In this document: positions 1-8,245 of the stretch, in pieces
How positions within the stretch are numbered: position 1 is the first letter of the stretch
How the letters are laid out: the number at the start of each line of letters is the position of its first letter
Assembly: GCF_018398335.1 (NCBI RefSeq)
Contig: NZ_JAHBRX010000002.1
Coordinates: forward strand, 1,550,001 to 1,614,000
Reading direction: 5' to 3'
Source: Chelatococcus sp. HY11
GTDB taxonomy: Bacteria; Pseudomonadota; Alphaproteobacteria; Rhizobiales; Beijerinckiaceae
Length of the DNA: 64,000 nt
Notes under the pieces: model-generated
Database searches by the model: none
The model's input: only the letters and a program-made list of their open reading frames with translations
What the model was told of the DNA's origin: nothing
Translations under genes and position numbers: made by a program

Positions 1-339
1 ACGACCGGGCAGGCCGCGATGGCGCTCGTCGATCGCGACTCGTTCTATGTCTATGCCTATTTCGTCGAGACCAAACTGCCGGCGATCCGCGTAGGCGACG
101 CTGCCCGGATCGAACTCATGGCGGGAGGGGTGGTCATCGATGGAACAATCGCCGGCGTGAGCCGAGCCATCGCCAACACAACCGACCAGAGCGGTCTTCT
201 GGCCAGGGTCGATCCCGAGTTTGACTGGATCCGGCTTGCCCAGCGCATCCCCGTCCGCATCAAGCTTGGGCAACTGCCCCCCGACCTCGAACTTGCCTCC
301 GGCATGTCGGCGACGGTGGTGGTAACACCGAACAAGTAA
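1..339 (+). CDS. HlyD/AaeA-type efflux adaptor, C-terminal part
   Basis: The reading frame is open from the first base, so the N-terminus lies outside the window; 112 residues are visible. The phrases DSFYVYAYFVETKLP, RIELMAGG and FDWIRLAQRIPVRI match the C-terminal beta-barrel and membrane-proximal part of the periplasmic adaptor of AaeA-like (p-hydroxybenzoate) efflux pumps. Such adaptors link an inner-membrane pump of the AaeB or MFS type to an outer-membrane channel. The partner genes must lie upstream. An efflux adaptor for aromatic acids would fit the aromatic-acid catabolism later in the window, but the substrate is inference. Confidence 0.85.
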   Translation, partial: TTGQAAMALVDRDSFYVYAYFVETKLPAIRVGDAARIELMAGGVVIDGTIAGVSRAIANTTDQSGLLARVDPEFDWIRLAQRIPVRIKLGQLPPDLELASGMSATVVVTPNK

Positions 340-677
340 CTACGGCATTGGGGTGAAGTGCTCTGCAGATGCCGAGCAGCTTATCTGGCTCGCATCCAAT
401 TTCTCCGGAGCGGAGCCGATGTATTTCACTGTGTTGGGGATAAGCATGTCTCGCGATCAGCCAATCCCCGATCCGTCCGCATCCATTGCCAATGCTTTCC
501 ATGATATAGCTCTCAACCTGCAAGCCAGTTGGTGCCGTCAGCGATAAGGCCCGAAAAGGAGTCGTAAGACACACTTTTTTAAGAGCGATCCACACAACCG
601 GGAGTTCGAGGCAGCCTGAGGCGGAGCGATCTCGACATTGCGTGGATCGCGGTATTATTGTACGCGAATAAGCGCAA
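340..677. other. Intergenic region without recognised gene
   Basis: This 338-base gap separates the efflux adaptor from the symporter fusion. No convincing reading frame is present; short frames on both strands lack family features. A weak promoter-like pair (TCGACA at 632-637 and TATTAT at 653-658, spacer 15) precedes the symporter gene but is far from consensus. Confidence 0.4.
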
Positions 678-704
678 TTGCTGAGCGAAACGAGAGGCTT
701 GAGC

Positions 705-2873
705 GTGGCAGACGCGTCGGGGTCCAGGCTTCCGTCGTTCATCTTGATAGGCGCGGCCCTCGGCCTCATGGTCGGGCTCGGCATCGGCGAGCGCGCGGCG
801 GTTCTCGAACCCCTTGGCATCGCCTATGCCAAGATGCTGGAGATAGCGGTTTTTCCGTATCTGGTGTGCTCGCTACTGGTTGGTCTCGGCGGACTGGCGC
901 GAGAGCGTGCCGGCCGTTTGTTTCGCGCGAGCTGGGGCGTCTACGCGGTCGGCTGGGGGCTGACCTTTTTGACCATCCTGCTTCTTGGCGCGTTCGTCCC
1001 GCCCGCGCCGCCGCCGAGCGTGCTCACGCCCGATACAGCACGTATCGCGACTGACATCCTGGACCTGTTGATCCCCGCCAATATCGCGGTTGCGCTCGAC
1101 CGTAACTTTGTACCGGCGATCGTCGTGTTCGCAATCCTGTATAGTATTGCCATACAGACTATCCCGCAGAAGGTGACCCTCCTTGAAAGCATGGAGGTGC
1201 TGCGCAAGGCTAGCGTCACCCTTTGGATGTGGATCGTTTATTTCGCACCAATCGGCGTCTTTGCACTGTTCGCCAGCACTGCCGGTACGGTCGATGGTGC
1301 GGCGGCCAGCGGCTTGGTGGTCTATTCCGTACTTTTTCTCGCCGGCACCTTTTTCCTGGGCTTCGTTGTGCTGCCGATATTGCTCAGTCGTCTTGTGCCG
1401 CTGCGCTATGGCGAGATCCTGAGTGCGCTGCGCCCGGCACTCACGCTCGCGCTGGTCACGACCCTCTCGGTTGCTGCCCTGCCGTTCATCCAGAAAGCGG
1501 CTGAAGACATATGCCGGCGTGAAGGGATTGACGGGGAAGAGGCGAATGACGTTGTTCGTGCCACACTGTCCATTGCATATGTGCTGAGCCAGCTCGGCAA
1601 TTATTTCATCGCCCTTTTCCTTATCTACGCTGGCTATTTCAATCGGATAGCGCTCACCCTGTCGGATTGGCTGATCCTGCCCTTCATGACGCTGCTGTCG
1701 GGCATTGGCTCGCCAAGCGCGTCCGTCGACGCCGTGGCCTTTCTCGCCGCCTGGCTCAAATTGCCAGCGACGACGATCAATCTTTATGTGGAGACGATGA
1801 CGGTCACGCGTTATGGCCAGGTGGCGGTGTCTGTGATGGGCTTCGCTTTCGTCACCCTGGCCGTGACAATGATCTATTTCGGCCGGGCGCGCCTGCGCGT
1901 GCAACCCATCGTGGCGGCCTTCTGCGCGGTGGGCGTCCTGTTCGGCGGGGTAGCCCTTGTCGGGCGCCACTTCTCGGACAGGCTGTTTCCGCCACCGACC
2001 GATGAAGCGATTATGGCTCGCACACTCGATCCGTCAGTGGTGGCGGCCGTCGATGCCATTGTCCATCGTGCGCGACCGGCGGATCTCGCGTCGCTGCCAG
2101 GCGCCGGGACTTTCGATGCCATCAGGTCCCGCGGCCGGATCCGCGTCGGCTATGGCACCGATATCATTCCCTTTAGCTACTTCAATGGCGCGGGGCATCT
2201 CGTCGGCTATGATGTCGCAGCCGCATACCGCTTCGCGCGAGATCTGCATGTCGGCATCGACTTCGTGCCGATCGACTGGGCAAGGCTGGAGGCGGATCTC
2301 GCTGCGGGCATGTTCGACATCGTGATGGCAGGCGCTTACGCGACACCTGATCGTCTGCGTCAGCTGAGCGTGTCCGAGTTTTATTTGGTCAATCCGGTGG
2401 CGTTGATCGTCAAGGCGGACCATGCCAGTCAGTTCCGATCCTATGATGCGGTGTCGGCGCGCTCCGGCCTGAAAATCGGAGTGTTCCAAGATCCTGTGCT
2501 TGAACCCCTCGTCAAAGGGCTGTTTCCAAAAGCCGAGATCGTGGTACTGGGGTCCTATAATGAGCTCCCAGGGAAACCGGATATTGATGCGGCGATCTGG
2601 ACGCGCGATCAGGCAGCCGCCTGGACGAAGGCGCGCTCAGGCTATACGGCAGTCGTGCCCGCCAATATGGGCGCGCCGTTGCCATTCACCTATCTCATGC
2701 CTCCCAGATCCGATGACCTGCAGCGTTATATCGACTTATGGCTGCGGCTCGAACAAGCCAGCGGCATTCGAGAACACGCGCGGGATTATTGGATGAATGG
2801 GGCTGAACGCGCAGACCGAATCAGACGCTGGAACATCTTGGACGACGTCGTCATGCCTGCTCTCGGCCAATGA
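705..2873 (+). CDS. Cation:dicarboxylate symporter fused to a periplasmic solute-binding domain
   Basis: The protein is about 722 residues. Residues 1 to about 400 form a multi-helix symporter of the DAACS/SDF family (glutamate or C4-dicarboxylate with H+ or Na+), including a GIGSPSASVDA stretch typical of the hairpin and TM7-8 core. A last helix near residues 405-425 is followed by a soluble domain (about 465-705) of the type 3 solute-binding family: RGRIRVGYGTDIIPFSYFN, then DIVMAGAYATPDR. Free symporters of this family are about 420 residues, so the binding domain is an added C-terminal module, presumably periplasmic. The GTG at 705 follows AGAGG at a good distance; an upstream TTG at 678 has no ribosome-binding site. 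The substrate is not determinable; an acidic amino acid or dicarboxylate is likely. Confidence 0.85.
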   Translation: MADASGSRLPSFILIGAALGLMVGLGIGERAAVLEPLGIAYAKMLEIAVFPYLVCSLLVGLGGLARERAGRLFRASWGVYAVGWGLTFLTILLLGAFVPPAPPPSVLTPDTARIATDILDLLIPANIAVALDRNFVPAIVVFAILYSIAIQTIPQKVTLLESMEVLRKASVTLWMWIVYFAPIGVFALFASTAGTVDGAAASGLVVYSVLFLAGTFFLGFVVLPILLSRLVPLRYGEILSALRPALTLALVTTLSVAALPFIQKAAEDICRREGIDGEEANDVVRATLSIAYVLSQLGNYFIALFLIYAGYFNRIALTLSDWLILPFMTLLSGIGSPSASVDAVAFLAAWLKLPATTINLYVETMTVTRYGQVAVSVMGFAFVTLAVTMIYFGRARLRVQPIVAAFCAVGVLFGGVALVGRHFSDRLFPPPTDEAIMARTLDPSVVAAVDAIVHRARPADLASLPGAGTFDAIRSRGRIRVGYGTDIIPFSYFNGAGHLVGYDVAAAYRFARDLHVGIDFVPIDWARLEADLAAGMFDIVMAGAYATPDRLRQLSVSEFYLVNPVALIVKADHASQFRSYDAVSARSGLKIGVFQDPVLEPLVKGLFPKAEIVVLGSYNELPGKPDIDAAIWTRDQAAAWTKARSGYTAVVPANMGAPLPFTYLMPPRSDDLQRYIDLWLRLEQASGIREHARDYWMNGAERADRIRRWNILDDVVMPALGQ

Positions 2874-2960
2874 TCCCTATGCGATATTCCTGCCAGCGGA
2901 GTTCGAGCTCACCGCAGTCATGCAGGTGTTCATCGACCGTATGCTGGCACTTTCGTGAGC
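2874..2960 (+). pseudogene. Remnant of a LysR-type regulator C-terminus
   Basis: Immediately after the symporter stop, one frame reads DPYAIFLPAEFELTAVMQ, continues VFIDRMLALS, and then stops. The pattern of an LP dipeptide, a hydrophobic helix and a final FIDRML segment is the usual C-terminal end of LysR-type effector-binding domains. No start or upstream LysR sequence is present, so I read it as a relic. It is short, so chance similarity is possible. Confidence 0.35.
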
Positions 2961-3064
2961 GCCAGGATCCGTTTCGCTCCGAGCTCGAGGCCCGCCTCGA
3001 TATACCGGCTTAGACCCCGAGCTCGACCAGACAGGTTCTGGCCCGCGCGCTGTTCAGCTTCCGC

Positions 3065-3994
3065 TCAGGCGAGATGTCGCTTGAACCAGGTGATGGTTCG
3101 CTCCCATGCCAGCTTGGCCGCGGCCTCGTCGTAACGCGGTGTGGAGTCGTTGTGGAAACCGTGATTGGTCCCGGGGTAGATGTGCGCCTCGTAGGTCTTG
3201 CCGTGTTCCTTCAAGGCCGCCTCGTAGGCCGGCCAGCCGGCGTTGACGTTGGTATCATTTTCGGCGTAGTGCAGCAGCAGCGGCGCTTTGATATTCGCGA
3301 CCTGGTTCGCCGGGACTTGCCGACCATAAAACGGAACCGCCGCCGCGAGCTCGGGATAGGCGACCGCCGCGGCGTTCGACACGCCCCCGCCGTAGCAGAA
3401 CCCGATAATCCCGACCTTGCCCGTCGACGCCTCGTGGCCGTTCAGATATTCCACCGCCGCGAAGAAATCATTCATCAGCTTGGTCGGATCGACCTTCTGC
3501 TGGAGCTCCCGGCCCTTCTCGTCATTGCCGGGATAGCCGCCCACTGACGTGAGGCCGTCGGGCGCCAGCGCAATAAAGCCGGCTTTGGCCAGACGGCGCG
3601 CCACGTCCTCGATATAGGGGTTGAGGCCTCGATTTTCGTGAACCACCACGATGGCGGGCAGCTTCCCCTCCGCTTGAGCCGGACGCACGAAATAGCCGCG
3701 CACCTCCTCATGGCCGTTCGGCGAAGGATAGATGATGTAGGTAGCGACAATATCCGGGTCGGTGAAGGACACCTGCTGCGCCAACGCATAATTCGGGCTA
3801 AGGGTCGCGAGCAAGGCTGCAGCGGTCATACCGCCGACGGCGAAGGTCGCCGCCTTGTCGAGGAACTCGCGCTTGCTGATCTTACCGTGTACGTAGAAGT
3901 CGTAGAGTTCGAGGATCTCCGGCGGAAAATCCTTTGCCGTCAGCCGCCCCGTTCCTTCTTGCAGCACGTTCTGACCACTCATCGTTTCGTTCAT
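3065..3994 (-). CDS. Exported dienelactone hydrolase family protein
   Basis: This alpha/beta hydrolase has 309 residues. The catalytic set typical of dienelactone hydrolases is visible: the Cys nucleophile in GFCYGGG (about residue 199), the Asp in ENDTNVN and the His in GTNHGFHN. The first 75 residues hold a conserved N-terminal stretch followed by a hydrophobic segment (FAVGGMTAAALLATLSPNYALAQ) preceded by SKREFLDKAA, so it is probably exported or membrane-tethered. Cytoplasmic enzymes of the family are about 240 residues; the extra length is this leader region. Family members hydrolyse dienelactone or other ester and lactone substrates; the true substrate is unknown. It is a single-gene unit between remnants. 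Confidence 0.85.
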   Translation of the reverse strand: MNETMSGQNVLQEGTGRLTAKDFPPEILELYDFYVHGKISKREFLDKAATFAVGGMTAAALLATLSPNYALAQQVSFTDPDIVATYIIYPSPNGHEEVRGYFVRPAQAEGKLPAIVVVHENRGLNPYIEDVARRLAKAGFIALAPDGLTSVGGYPGNDEKGRELQQKVDPTKLMNDFFAAVEYLNGHEASTGKVGIIGFCYGGGVSNAAAVAYPELAAAVPFYGRQVPANQVANIKAPLLLHYAENDTNVNAGWPAYEAALKEHGKTYEAHIYPGTNHGFHNDSTPRYDEAAAKLAWERTITWFKRHLA

Positions 3995-4428
3995 GTGTTC
4001 GCTCCCACAGATCCGGCCATGTTATTTGATGCGGGTTATCCTTCCGATCAAATCTGTGAGAGTGAGCTGCAGGTGGCACTGGGAATAGGTCAGCATCACT
4101 GGCAGCGAGGAATTGGGCCGCTAAACGTCATCCTCACCTGCGTCGGCGACACGACCTCTACCGAGGTCAATGTCGCGACTTGCCCGAGGGGGGCGCCGCG
4201 CGAACACTCTTATTAAGAATGAGATCGATCGTTCACGTCATCGGCGGTGAGCGGCGTGCCATCGTGCCACTTGACGCCTTCGCCCAGATTGAAGGTCCAG
4301 ACCTTGGCATCCGCATTGGTCCCCCAGGATATCGCGAGGGACGGCTCGACCTCCAGCTTGTCCTTGGTCCAACGTGTCAGGCCCTCCGGTGAACCTGAAC
4401 CCGGAGACCGCGGCGACGGCTACTCATT
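3995..4428. other. Intergenic region with a decayed gene fragment
   Basis: The 434 bases upstream of the dienelactone hydrolase contain no intact gene. The right half carries the solute-binding-protein relic listed separately at 4211-4393. The left half (3995-4210) should contain the promoter of the minus-strand hydrolase; I see no clear consensus element there. Confidence 0.5.
4211..4393 (-). pseudogene. Fragment of a family 5 (peptide/nickel) solute-binding protein
   Basis: Read on the minus strand, the segment encodes EGLTRWTKDKLEVEPSLA, ISWGTNADAKVWTFNL and GEGVKWHDGTPLTADDV, then a stop. These are the hallmark blocks near the N-terminus of SBP_bac_5 proteins (EPxLAxSW, WTFxLxxGVKWHDGxPLTAxDV). 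There is no start, no signal peptide and no remaining 400 residues. It is therefore a truncated relic of a peptide-type ABC importer, left between the hydrolase and the HpaB-like gene. Confidence 0.75.
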
Positions 4429-5910
4429 TTAGGCCGCAGAATGCGCCGCTTCAGACAACTCATCCGAAAGCGAGTAATTACTCATCAGGCTCTCAAGCAA
4501 GTCTGAGGCTCGCGACCAATCATAGGTCCTGTAAGAGTGGCCTTTGGTCACGAATGTCGCTCCGGCGTAGAACATCTCGTACTGAGTATGCCGGGACGCA
4601 AATTCAGAGCCGACCGCGTCCCAAGCGAATTTGTAGAATTTTACCTTTTCCTCTGCATTCGCGGCGGGAGATTGCTGGGTCTTGGCGATAATGTCGGCGA
4701 TCTCCGGGTTTCGGAAATCGTCGATTGACGAGGGAAGCATGATCATGCCACCACCCGCGAGTTCGCGCAGTGTTTGCAGGACCTTTGGATAAAGCTGCTG
4801 CGTGAGGGTCTGGGCGGCATAGAGCGTATGCTTGTCGGGTACGAAATATGGCCCGCGTTGAGTGCCCTTCGCCTCCATCGCGGCAACAAAAGCATCTACC
4901 ATACCGGCCTCCGCCGCCAACTGCCCAAGCATCTCCTGCACCTGGGGAAATGTTGAAATGCCATTTATCTCCACTATACGCCGAGCTACACCGAGAAGAA
5001 GGCGTATCTTCACTGATAAACGAATCATCGCTTGGTAGTTCTGGTAAACGTGGGCCGGCGTTGCGTGAAACTGCTTCTGGCACATTTCTATGCTGTCATG
5101 CACAAAAACGCGATCCCACGGCACCTTGACGTCCTCGAAGTAAAGGACGGCGTCATTCTCGTCGAAGCGATGCGCGAGCGGATTGTCAAACATCGAAGGC
5201 GCCGCGAGCTCGTAGGACTTCCGGGACAGTATTTTCAAGCCCTTCGCGTTCATTGGGATCGCGCAAGAGATTGCATATTTCTCATCGCCAGGACGCAATG
5301 GCTGAATACAAGTGACGAAAACCTCGTTCGCCATGATCCCCCCGGTCGCCAACATCTTGGCTCCCCGGAGTGTAATACCCTCTGCATCGCGATCGACGAT
5401 ACCTGTCGTGAGAAATTCATCCCTCTGCTGACTCGCGCTCTTGGAGCGGTCAGCTTGCGGATTGATGATTACATAAGTGAGATAGAGGTCGTTATCGCGT
5501 GCATAGCGAAAATAATCAGCGAGAGCCGCGGCGCGGTCTGGGTTGTAGGCTTCGAAGACGTCGAGGCCCATGTACATTCCGGCAATGCACGAGGCGACAT
5601 GGTCTGGCGCCCTTCCCATGAAGCCGCCATGCAACTCGCTCCATGCCTCGATTGCCGCTCTGCGCTCCTTCAACTCGCCGTAGGACGCAGGCAGTTGCCA
5701 GACACGACAAGCGCGTGTGCCGCTGTCAGTCTCGAAGGTCATCAAGGATCGGTTCGCTGCCTCACTTTGGAAGTCGAAGAGTTTTCCGATGGAGCCGACT
5801 ACATTCCTGAAGGCAGGGGCAGTCGTCACATCATCAATACGCCTCCCATTGAGAAAGACGGTTCGTCCATCGCGCAGTGATTCAACGTGTTGTTGTCCAT
5901 TCTTGATCAT
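4429..5910 (-). CDS. 4-hydroxyphenylacetate 3-monooxygenase (HpaB) family oxygenase
   Basis: The protein has 493 residues, the usual length of HpaB-type FADH2-dependent monooxygenases. N-terminal features (LRDGRTVFLNGRRIDDV), the flavin-site region (LTTGIVDRDAEGITLRGAKM, then ATGGIMANE) and the C-terminal acyl-CoA-dehydrogenase-like helices with AGGGMIMLPSS and QTQYEMFY-like HTQYEMFYAG are present. These enzymes hydroxylate phenols using reduced flavin supplied by a separate reductase, which is encoded 27 bases upstream in the same operon. The substrate is unknown; pyrrole-2-carboxylate, phenol and chlorophenol relatives exist in the family. Expression is probably under the divergent MarR regulator. 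Confidence 0.85.
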   Translation of the reverse strand: MIKNGQQHVESLRDGRTVFLNGRRIDDVTTAPAFRNVVGSIGKLFDFQSEAANRSLMTFETDSGTRACRVWQLPASYGELKERRAAIEAWSELHGGFMGRAPDHVASCIAGMYMGLDVFEAYNPDRAAALADYFRYARDNDLYLTYVIINPQADRSKSASQQRDEFLTTGIVDRDAEGITLRGAKMLATGGIMANEVFVTCIQPLRPGDEKYAISCAIPMNAKGLKILSRKSYELAAPSMFDNPLAHRFDENDAVLYFEDVKVPWDRVFVHDSIEMCQKQFHATPAHVYQNYQAMIRLSVKIRLLLGVARRIVEINGISTFPQVQEMLGQLAAEAGMVDAFVAAMEAKGTQRGPYFVPDKHTLYAAQTLTQQLYPKVLQTLRELAGGGMIMLPSSIDDFRNPEIADIIAKTQQSPAANAEEKVKFYKFAWDAVGSEFASRHTQYEMFYAGATFVTKGHSYRTYDWSRASDLLESLMSNYSLSDELSEAAHSAA

Positions 5911-5937
5911 CGGCGTGACCCATTTCTGCAGGGGCTC

Positions 5938-6507
5938 TTAGTAGTGAAGCGACAGTGGCCACTCCACCGCTGAAGCCCCATTCTCAGCGAGGCTCCGATA
6001 ACTCCCGTCGAGAAAAATCAGGGGAGGGCGGTCTGCCTGGTATGCGTAACGTTGAACCTCGCCAACCATGATGAGATGATCGCCTCCCTCATAGTGAGCA
6101 TAAGGCACACACTCGAAATGTGCGACCGCATCGAGAAGCAAGGGTATGTTGGCGCGTCCTTGGCCGTGTGAAACACCTTGCCATTTGTCGCTCGATGCCT
6201 TGGCGAAGCGGTTTGAGAGATATTCTTGATGGTCAGCCAACACGTTTACCGCGTAGGCCTCCGCGCTCAGGAAATGCGGCAGACTTCGCGCCCGCCTATC
6301 GACGCTGAATAGAACGAGTGGCGGGTGCAGTGATACCGTATTGAACGATGTCACCGTCATTCCAACGCGAGTGCCTTGTGCGCAGATCGTAGTCACAACC
6401 GCAACGCCCGTCCCGAACCGTCCGAGCGCTCGGCGAAAATCACGCTGGTCGAACGGCGTATCAGCTGATGTCGGGGCAGAGAACGCCGGGCGGCCCGCGG
6501 TGACCAT
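5938..6507 (-). CDS. Flavin reductase (HpaC-like) partner of the HpaB-type oxygenase
   Basis: The 189-residue flavin reductase domain starts after a short N-terminal tail: FRRALGRFGTGVAVVTT, GMTVTSFNTVSLHPPLVLFSVDR and a C-terminal YEGGDHLIMVGEV block with the conserved His. It would supply FADH2 or FMNH2 from NAD(P)H to the monooxygenase encoded directly downstream. It could also serve the DszA/NtaA-type monooxygenase at 8246, which needs the same cofactor; that sharing is inference. It is the first gene of the minus-strand operon, read from the promoter shared with the MarR gene. Confidence 0.85.
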   Translation of the reverse strand: MVTAGRPAFSAPTSADTPFDQRDFRRALGRFGTGVAVVTTICAQGTRVGMTVTSFNTVSLHPPLVLFSVDRRARSLPHFLSAEAYAVNVLADHQEYLSNRFAKASSDKWQGVSHGQGRANIPLLLDAVAHFECVPYAHYEGGDHLIMVGEVQRYAYQADRPPLIFLDGSYRSLAENGASAVEWPLSLHY

Positions 6508-6543
6508 GTTGATCTAGATCCCCATTTCTATTTAATTGACTAA

Positions 6544-6572
6544 CTCATAAAGCTATATAAATTAGCGGTCAA
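6544..6572 (-). promoter_or_regulatory. Promoter of the reductase/monooxygenase operon with MarR-type site
   Basis: On the minus strand TTGACC (plus 6567-6572) and TATGAG (plus 6544-6549) are separated by 17 bases, a plausible sigma70 promoter for the gene starting at 6507. The spacer and the -10 element carry CATAAAGCTATATA (plus 6546-6559), one copy of the AAAGCT motif that recurs at 6644 and 8006. Confidence 0.5.
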
Positions 6573-6643
6573 GGTTGCAGTGAAGCTACCACATGCCTCA
6601 TGTGTCGCCGTGGTGATACTCCGATCGCTGCTCGCAGCTTTTG

Positions 6644-6659
6644 TAAAAAGCTTTATAAT
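6644..6659 (+). promoter_or_regulatory. marR -10 element overlapped by palindromic operator
   Basis: TATAAT at 6654-6659 is a perfect -10 box. It overlaps TAAAAAGCTTTATA (6644-6657), which matches its own reverse complement at 12 of 14 positions. This is the best copy of the AAAGCT motif in the region and suits autorepression by the MarR protein. Because the -10 overlaps the possible TTG at 6659, that codon cannot be the start from this promoter. Confidence 0.55.
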
Positions 6660-6691
6660 TGGCGCATCGAAGCATTGCCTGGGAGGTGCTC

Positions 6692-7234
6692 TTGAGTGGG
6701 AGAAATAACGAGTTGACCGTTTCTCGGCCTGAACTTCTACGAAACGGCTCGGATAGCGTTTTTCGGCAGTTTATTCATGACACACTGGCGTTCGCCAGTC
6801 GTATCGAGCAGATTAGCAGCCGATTCGGTAAGGTTATTGGGTTAACTGGAACGCAATATCTCATTCTGATCGCAATTCGACAGCGGCAAAGCGAAGAGAT
6901 CGGGGTCAACCAGATCGCGGAGCATCTGCATCTAAGCGGCGCATTCACGACAATCGAAGTCAACAAGCTGGTTAGTCTTGGCCTCGTGCGAAAGGAGATC
7001 AATCCGGACGATCGTCGTCGGGTCGTGCTCAGCCTCACGGATGACGCGCGCGCTCGCCTTAAGAAGCTGATCGTGGTGCAGAGGCCGACAAATGATGTGC
7101 TGTTTGAAAGCCTCAGCGCAAAGGATTTCGAGCGTTTGGTCGGCCAGATGGCCGCTCTTGTCGAATCCGCGGATAAGTCACTTGTTTTATTAGATTATCT
7201 TTCCCAAACGATGGACGTCGCAGCTTCATCCTGA
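6692..7234 (+). CDS. MarR family transcriptional regulator
   Basis: This winged-helix regulator has about 180 residues. The recognition region reads IAEHLHLSGAFTTIEVNKLVSLGLV, followed by the wing KEINPDDRRRVVLSLTDDA, both typical of MarR. I chose TTG at 6692 because GGGAGG lies five bases before it; the longer frame from 6659 would begin inside the -10 box. MarR proteins usually repress divergent catabolic genes and release DNA on binding a phenolic ligand. That matches its position between the HpaB/reductase operon and the DUF2848 gene 21 bases downstream. Confidence 0.85.
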   Translation: MSGRNNELTVSRPELLRNGSDSVFRQFIHDTLAFASRIEQISSRFGKVIGLTGTQYLILIAIRQRQSEEIGVNQIAEHLHLSGAFTTIEVNKLVSLGLVRKEINPDDRRRVVLSLTDDARARLKKLIVVQRPTNDVLFESLSAKDFERLVGQMAALVESADKSLVLLDYLSQTMDVAASS

Positions 7235-7255
7235 AGCGCTTCGCGAGAGACACTC

Positions 7256-7933
7256 ATGCCCTCATTGATGACGCCAGAAGGCCTGGCACTCGACATCGCT
7301 ATTGATTGCTTAATCATCGCGGGCTGGGCTGGCCGCGATGAAAGCGCGGTGGAGCATCACATACAGGAACTTGAGGCGCTTGGTGTTGCTCGCCCCTCAA
7401 ATGTTCCTTGTTTCTACAGGGTCGGCCGGGAGACCCTGTCGACATCCGAGACCATTCAGGTTCTTGGGGCAGACAGCTCGGGCGAGGCGGAAGTCATCGT
7501 TCTGAGTGATGCGGACGGTGTGCATTGGGTGGGCGTTGCCTCCGATCATACGGATCGCGTCATCGAGGCCTACTCGGTGCCTGTGTCGAAGCAGGCTTGT
7601 CCAAAGCCCCTTGCGCCCCTTGTATGGCGGCTCGACGATGTGGAAGGCCATTGGGACGAGCTTGAGCTTCTGAGCTATGCCGTCAATGGGGGCGAGCGTA
7701 CGCTTTATCAGCAGGGAAAAATCGCCAGTCTGCGCAGTTTCGGCGACCTCGCTTCGAAATTCACGGGTGGGTATCCCAGGCTTCCGCCGAAAATGGCAAT
7801 GCTCTGCGGGACCCTCGCTGCTATCGGCGGTATTCGTCCGAGCGATGCATTCTCCATCGAGTTGGTCGATCATCGGCTTGGGCGGGCAATCCGGCACAGC
7901 TATGCTATCGAACGCCTGCCTGTCGTATCATAG
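7256..7933 (+). CDS. DUF2848 family protein
   Basis: The 225-residue protein carries the family signatures AGWAGRDESAVEHHIQELEALGV, VPCFYRVG, GADSSGEAEVIVL, VGVASDHTDRVIEAYSV and SKQACPKPLAPLVW. The family resembles fumarylacetoacetate hydrolase-like hydrolases in general shape but has no established reaction that I know of. It is probably co-transcribed with marR (gap of 21 bases). Linkage to two monooxygenases and an ABC importer suggests a hydrolytic or isomerising step after ring or side-chain oxidation; this is inference. Confidence 0.8.
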   Translation: MPSLMTPEGLALDIAIDCLIIAGWAGRDESAVEHHIQELEALGVARPSNVPCFYRVGRETLSTSETIQVLGADSSGEAEVIVLSDADGVHWVGVASDHTDRVIEAYSVPVSKQACPKPLAPLVWRLDDVEGHWDELELLSYAVNGGERTLYQQGKIASLRSFGDLASKFTGGYPRLPPKMAMLCGTLAAIGGIRPSDAFSIELVDHRLGRAIRHSYAIERLPVVS

Positions 7934-8245
7934 CGCCGCCCGTTCTTTCCGGAGCGCACTCTGCTGTTCGGAATAGGCGAGATAGCTTCTAAAGAAAGAT
8001 ATTTTTACAAAGCTATTGATCGGAGCTTCGTTCTAAAGTTAAATTCCCTGCAAGACGTCGATCCTGCAGCGATAGAAGCGAGTTCGGATCAAGAGGGGTT
8101 TGGTGTGCGTTTGACCAGCATCTGATGCGCGATCGATTGTCACTCTTGACGGGGTGCGGCTCGTTCCCGGCTCAAGAGTGCGAAGTCTATAATTCGCTGA
8201 TGATGCATTGCCCTGGTAAATCAAGAGCATTTCGGAGGTCGTGAC
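7934..8245. other. Regulatory intergenic region before the flavin monooxygenase/ABC operon
   Basis: This 312-base gap has no gene. It contains TACAAAGCTATTGA (8006-8019), a third variant of the MarR-type motif, a perfect 9-base inverted repeat (8141-8149 and 8172-8180), and a consensus -10 TATAAT at 8188-8193 with no good -35. A weak -35 together with a flanking inverted repeat suggests activator-dependent transcription of the downstream operon. Confidence 0.55.
8141..8193 (+). promoter_or_regulatory. Inverted repeat and -10 box of the 8246 operon
   Basis: CACTCTTGA (8141-8149) and TCAAGAGTG (8172-8180) are perfect inverse copies with centres 31 bases apart, about three helical turns. They straddle the position of the missing -35 for the TATAAT at 8188-8193. 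The layout resembles a site for a dimeric regulator. Confidence 0.5.

Noticed and set aside
5032-5880. Long plus-strand frame of 282 codons opposite the HpaB-like gene
   Set aside because: It is the antisense shadow of a gene with full family signatures; its own translation has no recognisable domain.
6659-6691. Upstream TTG start for marR
   Set aside because: The codon overlaps the TATAAT -10 box and has no ribosome-binding site; TTG 6692 follows GGGAGG.
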